Source: Carya illinoinensis (Eukaryota > Streptophyta > Magnoliopsida > Fagales > Juglandaceae). Taken from it: 64,000 nt of DNA. Below are positions 34,868 to 46,782 of this stretch, in pieces (position 1 is the first letter of the stretch; each line of letters opens with the position of its first letter). Location: assembly GCF_018687715.1 (NCBI RefSeq), contig NC_056766.1, positions 39,589,433 through 39,653,432 on the forward strand. The letters run 5' to 3'. A program made the position numbers and the translations under genes. The notes below the pieces were generated by a model. It saw only the letters and a list, made by a program, of their open reading frames with translations, searched no databases and was not told the DNA's origin.

Positions 34868-36489
34868 CACAAACTCATTGTCTCCTTTGTTACCATGCTA
34901 CAAGTCAACCGATAATTTTTTAAAATTTAAAAAAATTAAATTTTTTATTATATTTTTATGTAGGAATTTGAAAAAATTATGATAAGATGAGATGAAATAT
35001 TTTTTGTATCAAAACAGGACCTTAGAATGGAATAAAATATTTCTTAGCTATCCCTGAGTTTTGAACATTTACTATTTTTTTTTAAATTAATCTAAATGTT
35101 TTTTAAAATGTTAAAAAATCTCTATTATCCAAAAATGAAAGTATTTTTTTTTAATCTAATCACATGTCTAAGTTTACGTGGAAAATATAAAAACGAAAAA
35201 AAAATTAAAACAACTTTTATAAAAATAAAAAGAAAATTTCCTAAAAATTTCAATACAAAAAATCTAAATTTTTTTTTTTAAGAATTTCTTTAAAAAAAAA
35301 AACATGTTTAATAAGCTAGGATTCAGACCTTAATTTTCTAGTTGTCGTTAATTACCTACTCATTCATTGATTTAGACCCTTCACCAGAAAGATCCAAAGG
35401 TTGCATTCTAAACTTTTCCAAGACGTTCATGGGTTGTCAAAATTTTGTTGGGCATTTTGTCTATATCATCTGATATCTACTACATAAATGAAGGTCATGT
35501 CACGTCTAGACAAAATCTAGGCACGTATACATGATCAATTTTCTACCATGCAAAGCAATATGGATAGTTCCCCTTTTTAATTACCATGCCAATTAATTTA
35601 GGGAAGAGGATACTCTTATCGCTCGGTGTTATTGTTGAATTTTTTTTTTAATTTTTACTTAATAATTAAAGAAGTACTTTTTAATAATATTATGATTTTT
35701 TTAAAAAAATATTTTAAAATGTTAAAAAATAATAATAATAATAATAAAAAGAGACCAATTATGTCTAACGGTAGTTCCCAATGAGAGCTAGGTTGGAGTG
35801 GTGGATGTAGCACCGTCCAAATTTCAGTGTCTGGTTAATTCATTAGAAACATTATGACACATTATTTTTGTTTTCCTTTTGATAATTTTGAAGGGAACAA
35901 AAATAAAAAATAAATATATAGTGCATATTTGAAATTGTGATGGAAAATAAAACTTTTTATAGCAGGAGGAGTGCTATAAGTACAAAGTGATTATACAAAA
36001 ACAATTTTACAAGTCGAAATGGTTTTATATGATCCGTTATATCTATTTTATAATAAAAATAACTTTATAATACGAGGAACCGTATCAAATCATGTCAGTT
36101 TGTGAGATTATTTTTATATATTATTTTATGACTAAAATATTTTTCTTATAGTAGAGCTTTTAATCGTAGAGTTCTACAAAAAAAAAATTATACTATTAAA
36201 AAATTATTTACTATTTAATAAACATACATCTAAAGCATTATTAAATTTAGTTATGGTAGTTTTTGAAAAATGTAACATTATCTATTGAAACGTTTCATGA
36301 AAAGCTTCAATCTCGTATTTTTTTTTAAAAGTAGACTTTTACTTTTTTTAAGTATTTTAAGTGTTAGAAAGGTAGCATGATTATGCATGGCTATTCTATT
36401 GATTTAAATAGTGAATATAAGAATTAAATATTCAATAGTATAATAAAAGTACAGGTACGTATCAGCTATATATGAAAACTATAATCTGC

Positions 36490-36720
36490 TATATAAGGAA
36501 ATAACTGATTACAGAATATATAAGAATATAAATACATGAAAAAATATAGTTACAAGCATAATTATGTATTAATCTATGCACTAATATGATGTGATTAGTC
36601 AAAAATAAATTTTATTGAAAATAATATTAATTTAAATTTTAAATATAAATAAATTAATATTAATACACAGATTAATACACGACTATATTTATATATAACA
36701 AAACTCTAAATAAATAGAAC
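36490..36720. mobile_element. MITE family M2 copy
   Basis: Signature: ATTATGTATTAATCTATGCA, TTTTATTGAAAATAATATTAA, TTTAAATTTTAAATATAAA and TTAATATTAATACACAGATTAATA. The two halves are inverted. Related copies lie at 37125-37300, 37655-37820 (opposite orientation) and 56150-56312. Confidence 0.65.
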
Positions 36721-37124
36721 TGGCATCAAGTCATAATAATGGTAGTGAATATGGGAATATATCTCTAAACAAACCATTTTATTTATTTAAAAAGAAACTT
36801 TTAAGTTGTTAAAATTACTTTTTAAACCTCCCAATCAAGGCTCGATAAGTCGGAATTAGGTAAGGACCAATTCAATGAATTTGAATGGAATCATTCAAGA
36901 AAATTTTAAATTGAATATTTAAATATTAATAAAAGTACTAATTAAAAAAATGGTTCAGTAACTTTAGTTTCTTACCAATTGACTGAATCAGTCTGAATTA
37001 AACCATTTTTTCAAACCTTGATCCAAACTCAAATCCTAACATGCACGTAATAAATATCAAATCAATATTTGGTGCAGCGCATGAGGAATGAGACATAAGT
37101 GTATAAGAACCATCACTAAAAACA

Positions 37125-37300
37125 AATAAAAAATTTAGTTATAAATATAATTACGTATTAATATATGTATTAATTTAATATAATTAATTAAAAAATAAAT
37201 TTTATTAAAAATAATATTAACTTAAATTTTAAATATAAAAAAATTAATATTAATATATAGATTAATATGTAATTTTATTTATAGACAGTAAAATTAAAAA
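37125..37300. mobile_element. MITE family M2 copy
   Basis: It carries ATTACGTATTAATATATGTA, AAATAATATTAACTTAAATTT and the closing TTAATATGTAATTTTATTTA, in the same orientation as 36490-36720. Confidence 0.65.
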
Positions 37301-37654
37301 ATAAATGAGAAAGGGTTATACATTAGAATTATGATGACGTTTCGTTCCAACGTAACTCATTCGTTGTCGGTACTGGGGGTGATCGTGGTAGTTTACTAGT
37401 TTGCAGGTGCGTACTGTGTTTTGTGATGGAAATTTTGACGAAGTCATGTATATTTTGACGGTTTTGACTCAGTGTATTAAATGCAAGTTTCACAAGGTGT
37501 AAATTTTGGTAGATTAACTAAGTGTACGTGTTGAGTTTTGGTTGGCTGTCAGTGTTATTTTCTAAACGTAGTTTCACACAGTTTTGACATGTAAAATATT
37601 GTAGAATTTTTTATTTATTTTAACAGTTTGTTCATATATTTTTTTCACGAATTT

Positions 37655-37820
37655 TATTACGTATTAGTAAAATTACATATTAATATATATGTTAATATTA
37701 ATTCTTTTATATTTAAAATTTAAATTAATATTATTTTTAATAAAATTTACTTTTTAATAAATTATATTAAATTAATACAAATATTAATGCGTAATTGTAC
37801 TTACAACTAAATTTTTCTTT
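37655..37820. mobile_element. MITE family M2 copy, inverted
   Basis: It reads the family signature in reverse: TTTAAAATTTAAATTAATATT, TTTTAATAAAATTTAC, then AATACAAATATTAATGCGTA and CTTACAACTAAATTTTTC. Confidence 0.65.
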
Positions 37821-38192
37821 TCTTTACCTCAACATAATCTGATGACATTCTTCTTTCAGGTTGTGGTTTTTGGTGGTAGTATGTTTAAAGATTCATTTAT
37901 GGCTTATTTAATAATAAATTGCAGGAATAAAGGAATAATATTTACGTGATTTGACACTGAATGTAGGGTGTAGAATTCACTACAAGTAGAGTTTAATACA
38001 AGTGCTTCATCTTTATTAAGCTCTCTACAATTGTTTTAATAGAGTTTTCTCTAGAAAAAAATAAAAAATGGTTTTGGAGCTCTATGCTTATTTTCTTCCT
38101 TCCAGATCCTAAAATGAAGCTCACCACCTTCTCTATTGCTTCTCGTCCTCTTTAAGTCTCTTCTCCTTGTTTTGTATATTGTCCCTGTGCCT

Positions 38193-38268
38193 CATGTCTC
38201 ATATTTCTTCAATGTCCAATTAAGCCTTGTCATGTCTCATATTTCTTCAATGTCCAATTAAGCCTTGT
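38193..38268. repeat. Perfect 38-bp tandem duplication
   Basis: CATGTCTCATATTTCTTC begins both copies, at 38193 and 38231. The copies are identical. Confidence 0.9.
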
Positions 38269-38644
38269 CTATTGTCAGATCCTTTCTTTCTCAATTTCTT
38301 CCTATCATAGTGGGCTTTCATCTTTCATGGACCTTCAGTAGGTTCCATACTTGTGCTCAGTTTACCCCAACAATACCTCCGATTCTCATGGTCAACTTAT
38401 TTTGCAAGGAGGATGTCAAAAATCCCAAACTTGCTCTTGCTTGTTTTCTTCACATTTTCCACTCCCTTCTTTGTTTTTGCCATTTGCCACTTCTTAATGC
38501 CTACATACGGTCTCACTGCATCCCTTGCATCTTCTTAGAGTTGTTTAGGCTTGACCTACGTCTTAACTTCCAAGGCCCCAAGTGAGAAGTAATCTTGGTA
38601 ACTTTAAATGGACCTCAATGAAGTTAGCTTTAGGGCTCCCCTTC

Positions 38645-38940
38645 GATATTGACTAGTCTGTAAGTATCATCAATCACTAGGGGATGTACCGCCTTGGTCT
38701 TGGTGAATCCTTGCGGGTTGCAAGCTTCAGGACACACCCTCCAATCTTGGCTAGTTTGTGAGCATCGTGGATCGCTAGGGGGACATACCCCCCCGTCTTG
38801 GTTAATCCTTATAGGTCACGAGCTTTGGGATGTGCCCTCTAATCTTGGCTAATTTGTGAGCATTGTAGATCACCAAGTGGATGTACACCCCGGTCTTGGT
38901 GAATCCTTGTAGGTCATGAGGATGTGACACCTGTGATCAT
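38645..38940. repeat. 98-bp tandem repeat, three diverged copies
   Basis: The phrase CTTGGCTAGTTTGTGAGCAT and relatives recur with exact 98-base spacing (the CTAG/CTAA anchors at 38653, 38751 and 38849). Each is followed by a GATGTAC/GACATAC and CTTGGTGAATCC block. Confidence 0.8.
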
Positions 38941-38949
38941 TATGTGTTG

Positions 38950-39640
38950 AGGAGCCTTATCTTCTCGAGAATGCCTCAAATGGAAAAAGAGTGAAGACAG
39001 CCCCAGCCTCCTGAGGTATTCTTGAGGGACGGTGAAAAAAACTGTTGCAATATCTCGAGGACGCCTTGAGAGAGGGTGCGTTGAAGATGACTTTAGCTTC
39101 CTAATGATGCCTCAAGGGAAGAGGCGAAGACAGTTGTAGCCTCATGAGGATACCTTGAGGGAAGGTATGGCGAAGTCGGCTCTAGCTTCTCGAAGATGCC
39201 TCGAAAGAAGGGGCAAAGATAGCCCCAACCTCCCTAGGTAACCTTAAGAGAGTTGGGACAAAGTCGACCCCAACTTCCTAAAGTAGCCTGAAGGGATGGG
39301 GAGCAAAGAAGGCCACAACCTCTAAAGGATGTCTCGAAGGAGGGTGTGGCAAGGCTGGCCCTAGCTTTTTGAGGATGCCTCAAGGGAGGGTGTGATGAAG
39401 TTGGCCCTAGTTTTCCAAGGATGCCTCAAGGGAAAAGGGTAAACACGATTGCAACATTTTGAGGATGCCTTAATGGAAGGTACAACAAAGTTGGCTCTAG
39501 CATCTTGATGATACCTCAATGGAATGGGTAAAGAAGGCCACAACCTCCCTCAGATGCTTATAAGAAAGGTGCAGTGAAGCTGGTTGTAGCCTCTCGAGGA
39601 TGCCTAGAGGGAAGGAGGGAAATATGATCTCTATTGCTCG
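38950..39640. repeat. 45-bp minisatellite, about 15 diverged copies
   Basis: A unit built on GAGGATGCCTCAAGGGAAG recurs every 42-53 bases (near 38961, 39014, 39056, 39101, 39146, 39189, 39234, 39280, 39327, 39373, 39420, 39463, 39506, 39550, 39597). Most units contain a GAAG(A/T)-type middle and an (A)GCCTC or TAGCTTC end. The open frames crossing it are a product of the repeat. Confidence 0.8.
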
Positions 39641-40199
39641 GAGCATGGCCTTCGTGAATTCAAACTTATGAGTCATGCAGCTTGATCTTCGTGCTTTAGC
39701 TTAGTTCAACACTAGCCTTGCTGATGGGATCTAGTGAACCAACAGTGATGTCTGTGTCTTCACACCCTGCTTGCCTACTAACTGGGGTACGCTGTTGAAT
39801 TTTTTGTTGGATCCTTAGTGAAAATTCTCATTTATCTCCAGACTTCGCTTGTTCACCTTGGTATATTGGCATGGTCCTATATGGGTTGACTAACCTGGAT
39901 TAATGGTCCCTCCATGTGTAAATTGTACCTTAGCACATTACTGAAATTTTTAGTGTTAAAGGCATACACAACTTGTTTTTTAGATTTATTAGCCTCTACT
40001 TTTTTATCCTTCAACATGCATTGTCCATTCGAAAATTCTGTAGGTATTTTGTGTACATCACATGTACCATTATGAGTTGGAGTTCGTTTCATCCGTTTAG
40101 CCAGTTGCAAGTAGGTGAACTTCAAGTTCAGCAGATCCATGCCCATGAATTGTCCTTCATCCAAGGTGCTAGCCAAAGTTGCAAATACTTTTATTCCGC
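39641..40199. other. Spacer between the two minisatellites
   Basis: No repeat periodicity and no recognisable protein. The minus-strand open frame 39877-40260 is not conserved as far as I can tell. It may be the unique part of one larger retroelement together with the arrays on each side. Confidence 0.4.
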
Positions 40200-41060
40200 C
40201 TAGGTAGCAAGTACTTTTTCTCCCAAGATGCAGGTCGAGGTAGCGAGCACTTTGTCTCATCCTTGTGCTTGTCTAGATTGCGATCACTTTGCTTTGTCTT
40301 GAGTGCTTGTTGAGATTGTAAGTATTTTTGCTTCCTAAGGTTGTGAGCACTTTGATCTCAAGATGAAGAGATCTTCTTCTTCCCTAGGTGGTGAGCACTT
40401 TGCTCCCTAGGTAACTAGCACTTTGTCCCTAAGGTCGCGAGCTCCTCTGATTCCAGAGGTGGAGGCTCCTATTCTTCTTGGGTTGCAAGCACTTTCTTCT
40501 CGAGGTCATGAGCTCCTATGATTCTCAAGGTTGTGAGCTCCTTTGCTTCTTGAGATTGTGAGCACTTGCTTCTTGAGGTGGAGAGCTCTTTGTTCTTGAG
40601 GTCATGAGTTCCTTTGATTCTCGTGGCTGCAAGCTCCTCTACTTCCTAAGGTTGCGAGCTTTTCATTCTCGAGGTCACCTCCACTTCTTCATAAGATCGT
40701 GATCTCTTTTGCTTCCCAAGGATGTAAGCTCCTCTGCTTCCCAAGGTGGAGAGCTCTATATTCTCAAGATCGTGAGCTCCTTTGATTCTTGAGGTTGCAA
40801 GGTCTTCGATCCCAGGGATGCTAGCACTTGTCTTCCTGAGGTCACGAGCTCTTTTGCTTCCCAAGGTTGCGAACTCCTCTGCTTTCCTATGTCCCAAGTA
40901 CTTGCTTCCTGAGGTTGTGAGCTCCTTTATTTCGAGAGGTGTCAAGCTCTTCACTCCTGAGGTTGCCAACATTGTTCTTCCCAAGATCACGAGCTCCTTT
41001 ACTTCCAGAGGTTGCGAGTTCTTTGCTCTTGAGGTAGTGAGGTAATTAGTACTGTTCTTC
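40200..41060. repeat. About 30-bp minisatellite, irregular, over 25 copies
   Basis: The units are variants of GAGGTTGCGAGCTCCTTTGCTTCC, ending in CTT or TTCTTGAG, and are repeated without pause. Copies differ by substitutions and small indels, so the array is old. Confidence 0.8.
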
Positions 41061-42834
41061 TTGAGGTCGTGAGCTCCTCTTCTATAATACTTTGTTGAGA
41101 GCTATGCTTCCTCTTTATAGAAATAGCCTCTTCTTTTCATATGGTTTTTCTAGGCAAGTCCCATCCTTTCTTCGATGACTTCATCTCCTTTCACTTGCTA
41201 TTGGAAGGGTCATGCAACCTTTTATTTAGAGAACGATGAATCGTTTTTATAGATAGAACCAACCTGTTGATACATTTTTTGGCCTCAACAATATACTCGG
41301 ATAATCCTATTCTCTCACGTGGTATTCTTGCTAATAGTGTGTTTAGGGTGTTCATTCATGGTTTGCTTAGGATCCGTTTGACAACACAACTATTTTCAAA
41401 TATTTTTAGATATTTTCATATATTTCATTCACAAATATCACTTAAATACAACATTTTTCAATTTCAAATATTTAACTTTTTCATCTATTCGTTTACCTAA
41501 TCATTACAACTTTCATAAACTCTCAAACAAAACACAAAAACTAATACTACTTTTTCAAATTTTAAAATAAAAGTAGCATTAAAAAATATAGTCAAATAAT
41601 TTTTTTATTTTATAATATTTTCTCTCTCATTAATCAAAACCTAACAAAATATCTTAACTCAAACTATTTTATAATTAACAAATATTTTAGTAAAATATCT
41701 ATTAATTATTTTATAGTTAACAGATATATATTCAAACAGGCTCATAGTGTATTTTTTGGATGTGCAATGAATAGCCATTTAAAAATAAACGATTATTACG
41801 TATAGAATCAATAAAAGAGCAAGACCAATAACATTAACATAAATATATTCTTGTTTATTATATGATCTCGCTAATTATAGGTTGAGAGTTAACATGATTA
41901 TAAATAATTCAATCATAACAAGAAAGAGTGAAAAAAAGTAATATTACAAAACACTAGAGACCAATATTAAATTGAGTAAAAAATGTCATGATCCAATGCA
42001 TCGTGAGATTCTAAAGAAGGTCTCCAAAAAAGTAATATGTGCATAATTGAGATGGTTCAAACATACAAAATTCAGACCACATGAATTACCATCAATTCCA
42101 CTTTAATGGAAGGGATTGGGTTCTTAGTTCTGGTCACTACAATGCTTGAGATATTTTTTCAGTTGAATATTAAGATGATATGAGATTAGATGAGAAATTT
42201 ATGAGTATATGTTTTATTGGATTTTGAGAATAAGAGAGAAAAATTTGAATAAAAATATTATAAAGTTAAAATATTATTAAAATATAATTTTTTAATATAA
42301 TTTTTATTTTAGAATTTAAAACTGTTGTATTATTTTTTATATTTTGTTTAAAAGTTTGAAAAATTTATAATGATTAGATAAAAAAAGTTGATTTTTTTAT
42401 ATATATTTAAGTGATATTTGAATATTGAGATGAGATAATTTCTCAGCATCCTGCATGGGGTGTGCACCAACTATTTCCTTTTCTCCTCTTGATGCAATTA
42501 CAATATTTTTCTAGATACTTTCCCTGTTTTTTGGGCAATTATTTTTCTTATCTTATGGTATTTTGAGGAATATATGTTGACACCACGATTATGTTAACAT
42601 CTTATTTATGGTGATAAATAATTTCAGAAAATATCTTTAAAGAATCTAAAAATATATTTCATAAAAACAAATTTACAAACTAACATAGTTTCATATGATA
42701 GATACCTTAGATCTATTTTATAATAAAAGTAATTTTATGATCTAATATACCACAACAACTCACATCGGTTTATTAATTTATTTTTGTAGAATCTCTTTAT
42801 GGCTAAAATATTTTTCTTACTTTTTTTATTATAG
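41061..42834. other. Gene-free stretch with MITE copies
   Basis: The segment ending near 41294 in GGCCTCAACA looks like an LTR end read on the plus strand, but I could not find its partner. M3-like sequence occupies about 41375-41745 and 42150-42450, and an M1 copy about 42640-42810. No gene seen. Confidence 0.5.
42640..42810. mobile_element. MITE family M1 copy
   Basis: ATAAAAACAAATTTACAAACT at the left and GGTTTATTAATTTATTTTTGT, then AGAATCTCTTTATGG, at the right are the family ends. The core TAGATCTATTTTATAATAAAAGTAA is shared with the 35980-36130 copy. It abuts the solo LTR. Confidence 0.6.
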
Positions 42835-43006
42835 TGTTGTAAAACCAACGATGACAACAAATAAAAGCAAACAATCACTTAACACAAAATTAATGTAGTT
42901 CGACAATGTACCTACGTCCACAGAGCTGCAAGAGATTTTATTTCAGAAGAGATTACAATTACACACAGTGAGTTACAAGAGTACCACTCTACTTACACAA
43001 TCTCAA

Positions 43007-43039
<33 letters not shown>

Positions 43040-43432
43040 ACACACACACACCTTTACCTCTCTTTGTTCACTCTGATATGCTAAATTGTACCCACAATAG
43101 GACAAACATTACATATATGTATATAATGAAAATGGCGTTGCAAATCCTAAACAACAAATATAGATTCTTTGCTCGAACGGGTGTCAAGTGCACTTCTAGC
43201 AAACAACCAATCAAACCTTGGCTCGAGCGGTCTATCAAGTGATACTCGAGCCAACACTAAGGTTAATGCTACGCGAATCTTGAGTAAACAATCTGTTTGA
43301 TTTTTGCTCGAGCTTACTCTTGATCACACCTTGAGTAAACTCAAGTGATGAGTTTCGTTTGGGTGAAAGTCGAGCAAACTTTTTGTTTGTGCCTTTTTTG
43401 TAGACAAACTAAACTCCACATGCAGCCCAACA
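42835..43432 (-). mobile_element. Solo LTR, 598 bp, with perfect 5-bp target-site duplication
   Basis: TATAG occurs on both sides (42830-42834 and 43433-43437). The element reads TGTTGTAAAACC to GCAGCCCAACA on the plus strand, so in sense (minus) it starts TGTTGGGCTGC and ends in ACAACA. That TG...CA form fits a Copia-type LTR. It contains a CT/CA microsatellite (43010-43050) and several TCGAGC motifs. A truncated relative lies at 55190-55516 in the duplicated unit. Confidence 0.85.
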
Positions 43433-44390
43433 TATAGTGTGGTATAGAGTCATTAGTTATGGCCTTATTCATTTTGTTCTTTTTGCAATTAGTTATCAGC
43501 CTTGGGAGTCTTGGACCACAATGTGAGCTTTCTAGGCCACAATCTTAAGGTGTATAAATCCCGCACACTATATTTAAAAAATAATGGGACCACTCATTTA
43601 AAAAATGATTTTTTTATGTGAGTCTAAGATTTATCAACTTTTAAAAAAAAAAAAAACATAGGAGACTCACACATTCTAAGACTACAAATATTATTTCTCA
43701 ATTAAGCGTATTAAAGTATATTCATCTAGAATGACAAAATTTAAATATATAGATAATCATGCGCTTGTTATTTTCGTCATGATCTTTACAATCATCTTCT
43801 TGTATGAGTCTTTCCAGCATCACATTATTATCATCAATCCCCCTGTATGTCCATGAAAACTAGTCGCGGAAAAAAGGATAAAAGATATTAATTTCAAACC
43901 ATCAACTACGTACCTTCTGCACCCATAAGTTTTGAGTGATCATCTTGACTCAATTTTGCTACCCCATTGGTCGAAACACACTAATAAAATCAACATTAAA
44001 AACGGCAAATAAAATAGAAACAAACAAACGAGGATCGACTGTAATATGATCATGTTTCCAGTATTTAATAATTGCTCCCTAATTAAAAGCTTCGCTTGCA
44101 ATCATGTCATGCACTCAATACTTTAATTAAACATAATCATATTTTATGTTTTTATCACTATTCACATGTAGATGAAGCTAGCATTAATTATTGAAACTTC
44201 TTACTGCATATGATCATGAAACAATATTAATCATTTTTTAGTGACCACATTTTCCTCGTGAGAATAATATATGTGTGTTTATGTGTACGTGTACGTATAT
44301 ACATATAAGATTCATTTTATCAGTTTTTTTTTTTTTAATTTTAATTTTAAATTTTATAAATCTTAACAAATCAATAACTAATATGCGGAG
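43433..44390. other. Segmental-duplication unit A, upstream part
   Basis: The 950 bases are collinear with about 55517-56585. They share GTGGTATAGA, TATGGCCTTATTCATTTTG, the M4 MITE (43550-43705), CTTGTTATTTTCGTCATGATC-like sequence, AAAGCTTCGCTTGCAATCATG and TTTTTTAGTGACCACA. No gene seen. Confidence 0.75.
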
Positions 44391-46782
44391 TGTAACACCC
44401 CCAAATCTCACGTACGGACACGTAGAAATTGACACATCGGGATGATGACAACACGGCTCATCACCCTATCGCTAAGTACCAAATGTGTGTACATGCAACA
44501 AATGTGCAAATAAAAACACGCAACGGATAACAAAAGTCTTATAACTAAGTACCAGAATTTTTGTTTAATACAAATCCGATTAAAACATATATAATAAAAT
44601 ATTACAAACCTCAAATATCGTTTCAAAACCAAACTACAAGGCATACAACTCCAAATCAAAACTCTGGCGGAGCCGCCTCCTCGGGCTCAGCCTCCTCCTC
44701 CTCCTCGACATCTGCATCAAAATCTACGGTACCAAAATGGTGCCGCAGGTAAGTAAAGATCCAAACACCACAAGATAAAAACATATTATACTCAATAATA
44801 TGCATAAAAGAATGCCAAATGCACATATCCCATAAAACCTCAGTTTTCCACGCACGCCAAAATCCCATTTTGGCCCAAAAGATATCCTTTAAACAAATCC
44901 TTGCCAATATCCCAGATAATGGCCTAAATCAAGAACACCACCATTTTTTCAGAAAATGGATCACAAAACCATCAAACATAACCTCGCCATTTTTTCAGAA
45001 AATTGCCCGTATCCAATATCCAAAACCCGTTCCAATTATCGCATGCACCATGATCTCCCCTAGGGATCATCCGCACACTCTGGCTCCTGTGCCACACCGC
45101 AGGTAACGACTACGAGTGTGACACCTAAACGAGCGATGCCCAGTTCTCGCGTCCAGCGCATACCTAAATCAGGCCATCTTCTAGTCCCCGCCAGCCTAGG
45201 AACCATGGAGTCGACACGACAGCGTTACTGTATCGTGCGATCCAGTCGTCACCCAGCGACAACTCAGGGGATGTCACTCAGTATTATCCACTCCTGAGTG
45301 ACCAGAGGAGCTCCACCGAGATAATATCCCATCTCGGCTTGGGGTTGTGATACACACGCACCCGAAAATCCATTTACACAAATAACACCAGTTTTTCTCA
45401 ATTAAATAAATGCACATGAATGCATCATGTAATGCACACCTCAAGATACAAATCATCCAACCAATCACAAGATCAACAATAACAAGCAACTCCGTCCTCA
45501 ATCCATCCGACCCTCGACTTCTCGGACTCAGTCTAGAATTAACCAACCAGTCAATGAATTTATTGAAAAAGTAATAATATATTTAAATCTAAAATAGAGT
45601 TTAGAAATTACTTACAGTGCTATAAGATAATTTTTGAAGGATCACGACGTTGCAAACAGCGGAAAAAAAGCAACGTAACAGTGTAAAATACACTGTGGCC
45701 GTGGGTTGTAAAATACCCATTTTCGAACGGAGACAAACCAAGACTTGAAATTGATAGGGAATGGCCTAGAGGGGTTTATAAAACCATTGGAAGTGAGAGT
45801 TAGCCGTAAGTGGTGGCGCACAGTGGAGATCAGCCAACTTTGAGGAAAAGATGCCGAGGGAGAGTGAGGGAGAGTGAGAGCTATACACAAGTCCGTTGGC
45901 CATGAAATTTCTTGGAGAAGGTCATGGTGATGAGAGGAACAAGATAGTGGTGGTGAAACACCATGGATGGCCGTGTACGACAACGTACGGTGGTGCAACT
46001 GAAACTCTAGCTATGGAGACTCATTGGAGAAAAAGAGAGAGTGAGGGGAAAAGAAAGACATGGGGAGGAAGTCCTTGATGTGGTGAATCCATTGGTGTTG
46101 CTTGGTGGCTGATTTGGCTGTGTATGGTGGCTCAAAGAGGAGAAAAAAGCTTGAAAACCCATTTGTTTGGAGGAGAAAAGAGAGAGATTGGGTGGCCGGT
46201 GTAGCACACCACCGGTGCAGCACACCACCGGTGCAGTAGAGCTCGCCGGTGTGGGAGGAACATGCCAGAGGTGGAGGTGGGTCACGGTGGCTGGAGGTGG
46301 CGCCGACTAGGAGTTTGGACCGAACGGTTGGAGAGAACACGACATGGCTGGACGTGCACGAGGGAGAGAGAAGAGAGAGAGAAAAAAAAAGAAAAAGAAA
46401 AAGAGAAAAAGAAAAAGAGGAGAAAAGAAAAAAGAAAGAAAGTGAGATCCAGTTCTCACATCTTGAGTCAAGAAACTGATCCAATGAAAACAATTTTAAA
46501 AGCTATAAAACGATTAAAATAATTTAAACACCACATCAAACTAAAATATAATAAATAACTAATAAAAACAACAACATAATTTTAAATAAAAAAACAAACT
46601 AAAATAAATTATACAGCAATTTAAAATCAAAACGATAATTAATATTAAGAAAGCTCCACAAAATAAATATTACAACTAAATAAATCTAATTAAAATATAA
46701 TAATTTAAAATAAAAGAACTAATATTTTAATTAAATTAAAATACTTTTTCAATGAAAATACACGTAAAAAAGGGATGTCACA
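44391..46782 (-). repeat. 3' LTR of the LARD element
   Basis: 2,392 bp, plus-strand ends TGTAACACCCC and GGGATGTCACA. It contains a GA-rich zone near 46360-46445 and, near 46196-46240, an extra 16-bp unit (CGGTGCAGCACACCAC) absent from the other LTR. ORFs on either strand here (for example 46011-46493) are shadows of purine-rich DNA. Confidence 0.88.

Larger units (their letters stand above)
33781..38640. other. Gene-free AT-rich region with MITEs
   Basis: No gene supported. It contains M3 copies (33890-34080, 34905-35030), a perfect 85-bp tandem duplication (34698-34867), an M1 copy (35980-36130), three M2 copies (36490-36720, 37125-37300, 37655-37820) and a 38-bp tandem duplication (38193-38268). 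The stretches 35300-35980 and 37320-37600 hold nothing I recognise. Confidence 0.6.

Noticed and set aside
38265..38585. 106-codon plus-strand open frame before the minisatellites
   Set aside because: No homology that I recognise. It overlaps a 38-bp duplication and has no splice or promoter context.
39793..41294. LTR pair around the 30-bp minisatellite (TGTTGAATTTT ... GGCCTCAACA)
   Set aside because: The ends do not pair as one LTR, and the flanks show no target duplication. Kept only as an unresolved boundary.
46007..46522. Long antisense and sense open frames in the left LTR (and the equivalents at 51326-51793)
   Set aside because: They lie in purine/pyrimidine-biased LTR DNA, with low-complexity peptides (Lys/Glu or Ser/Phe runs). 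They differ between the two LTR copies by frame-breaking changes.
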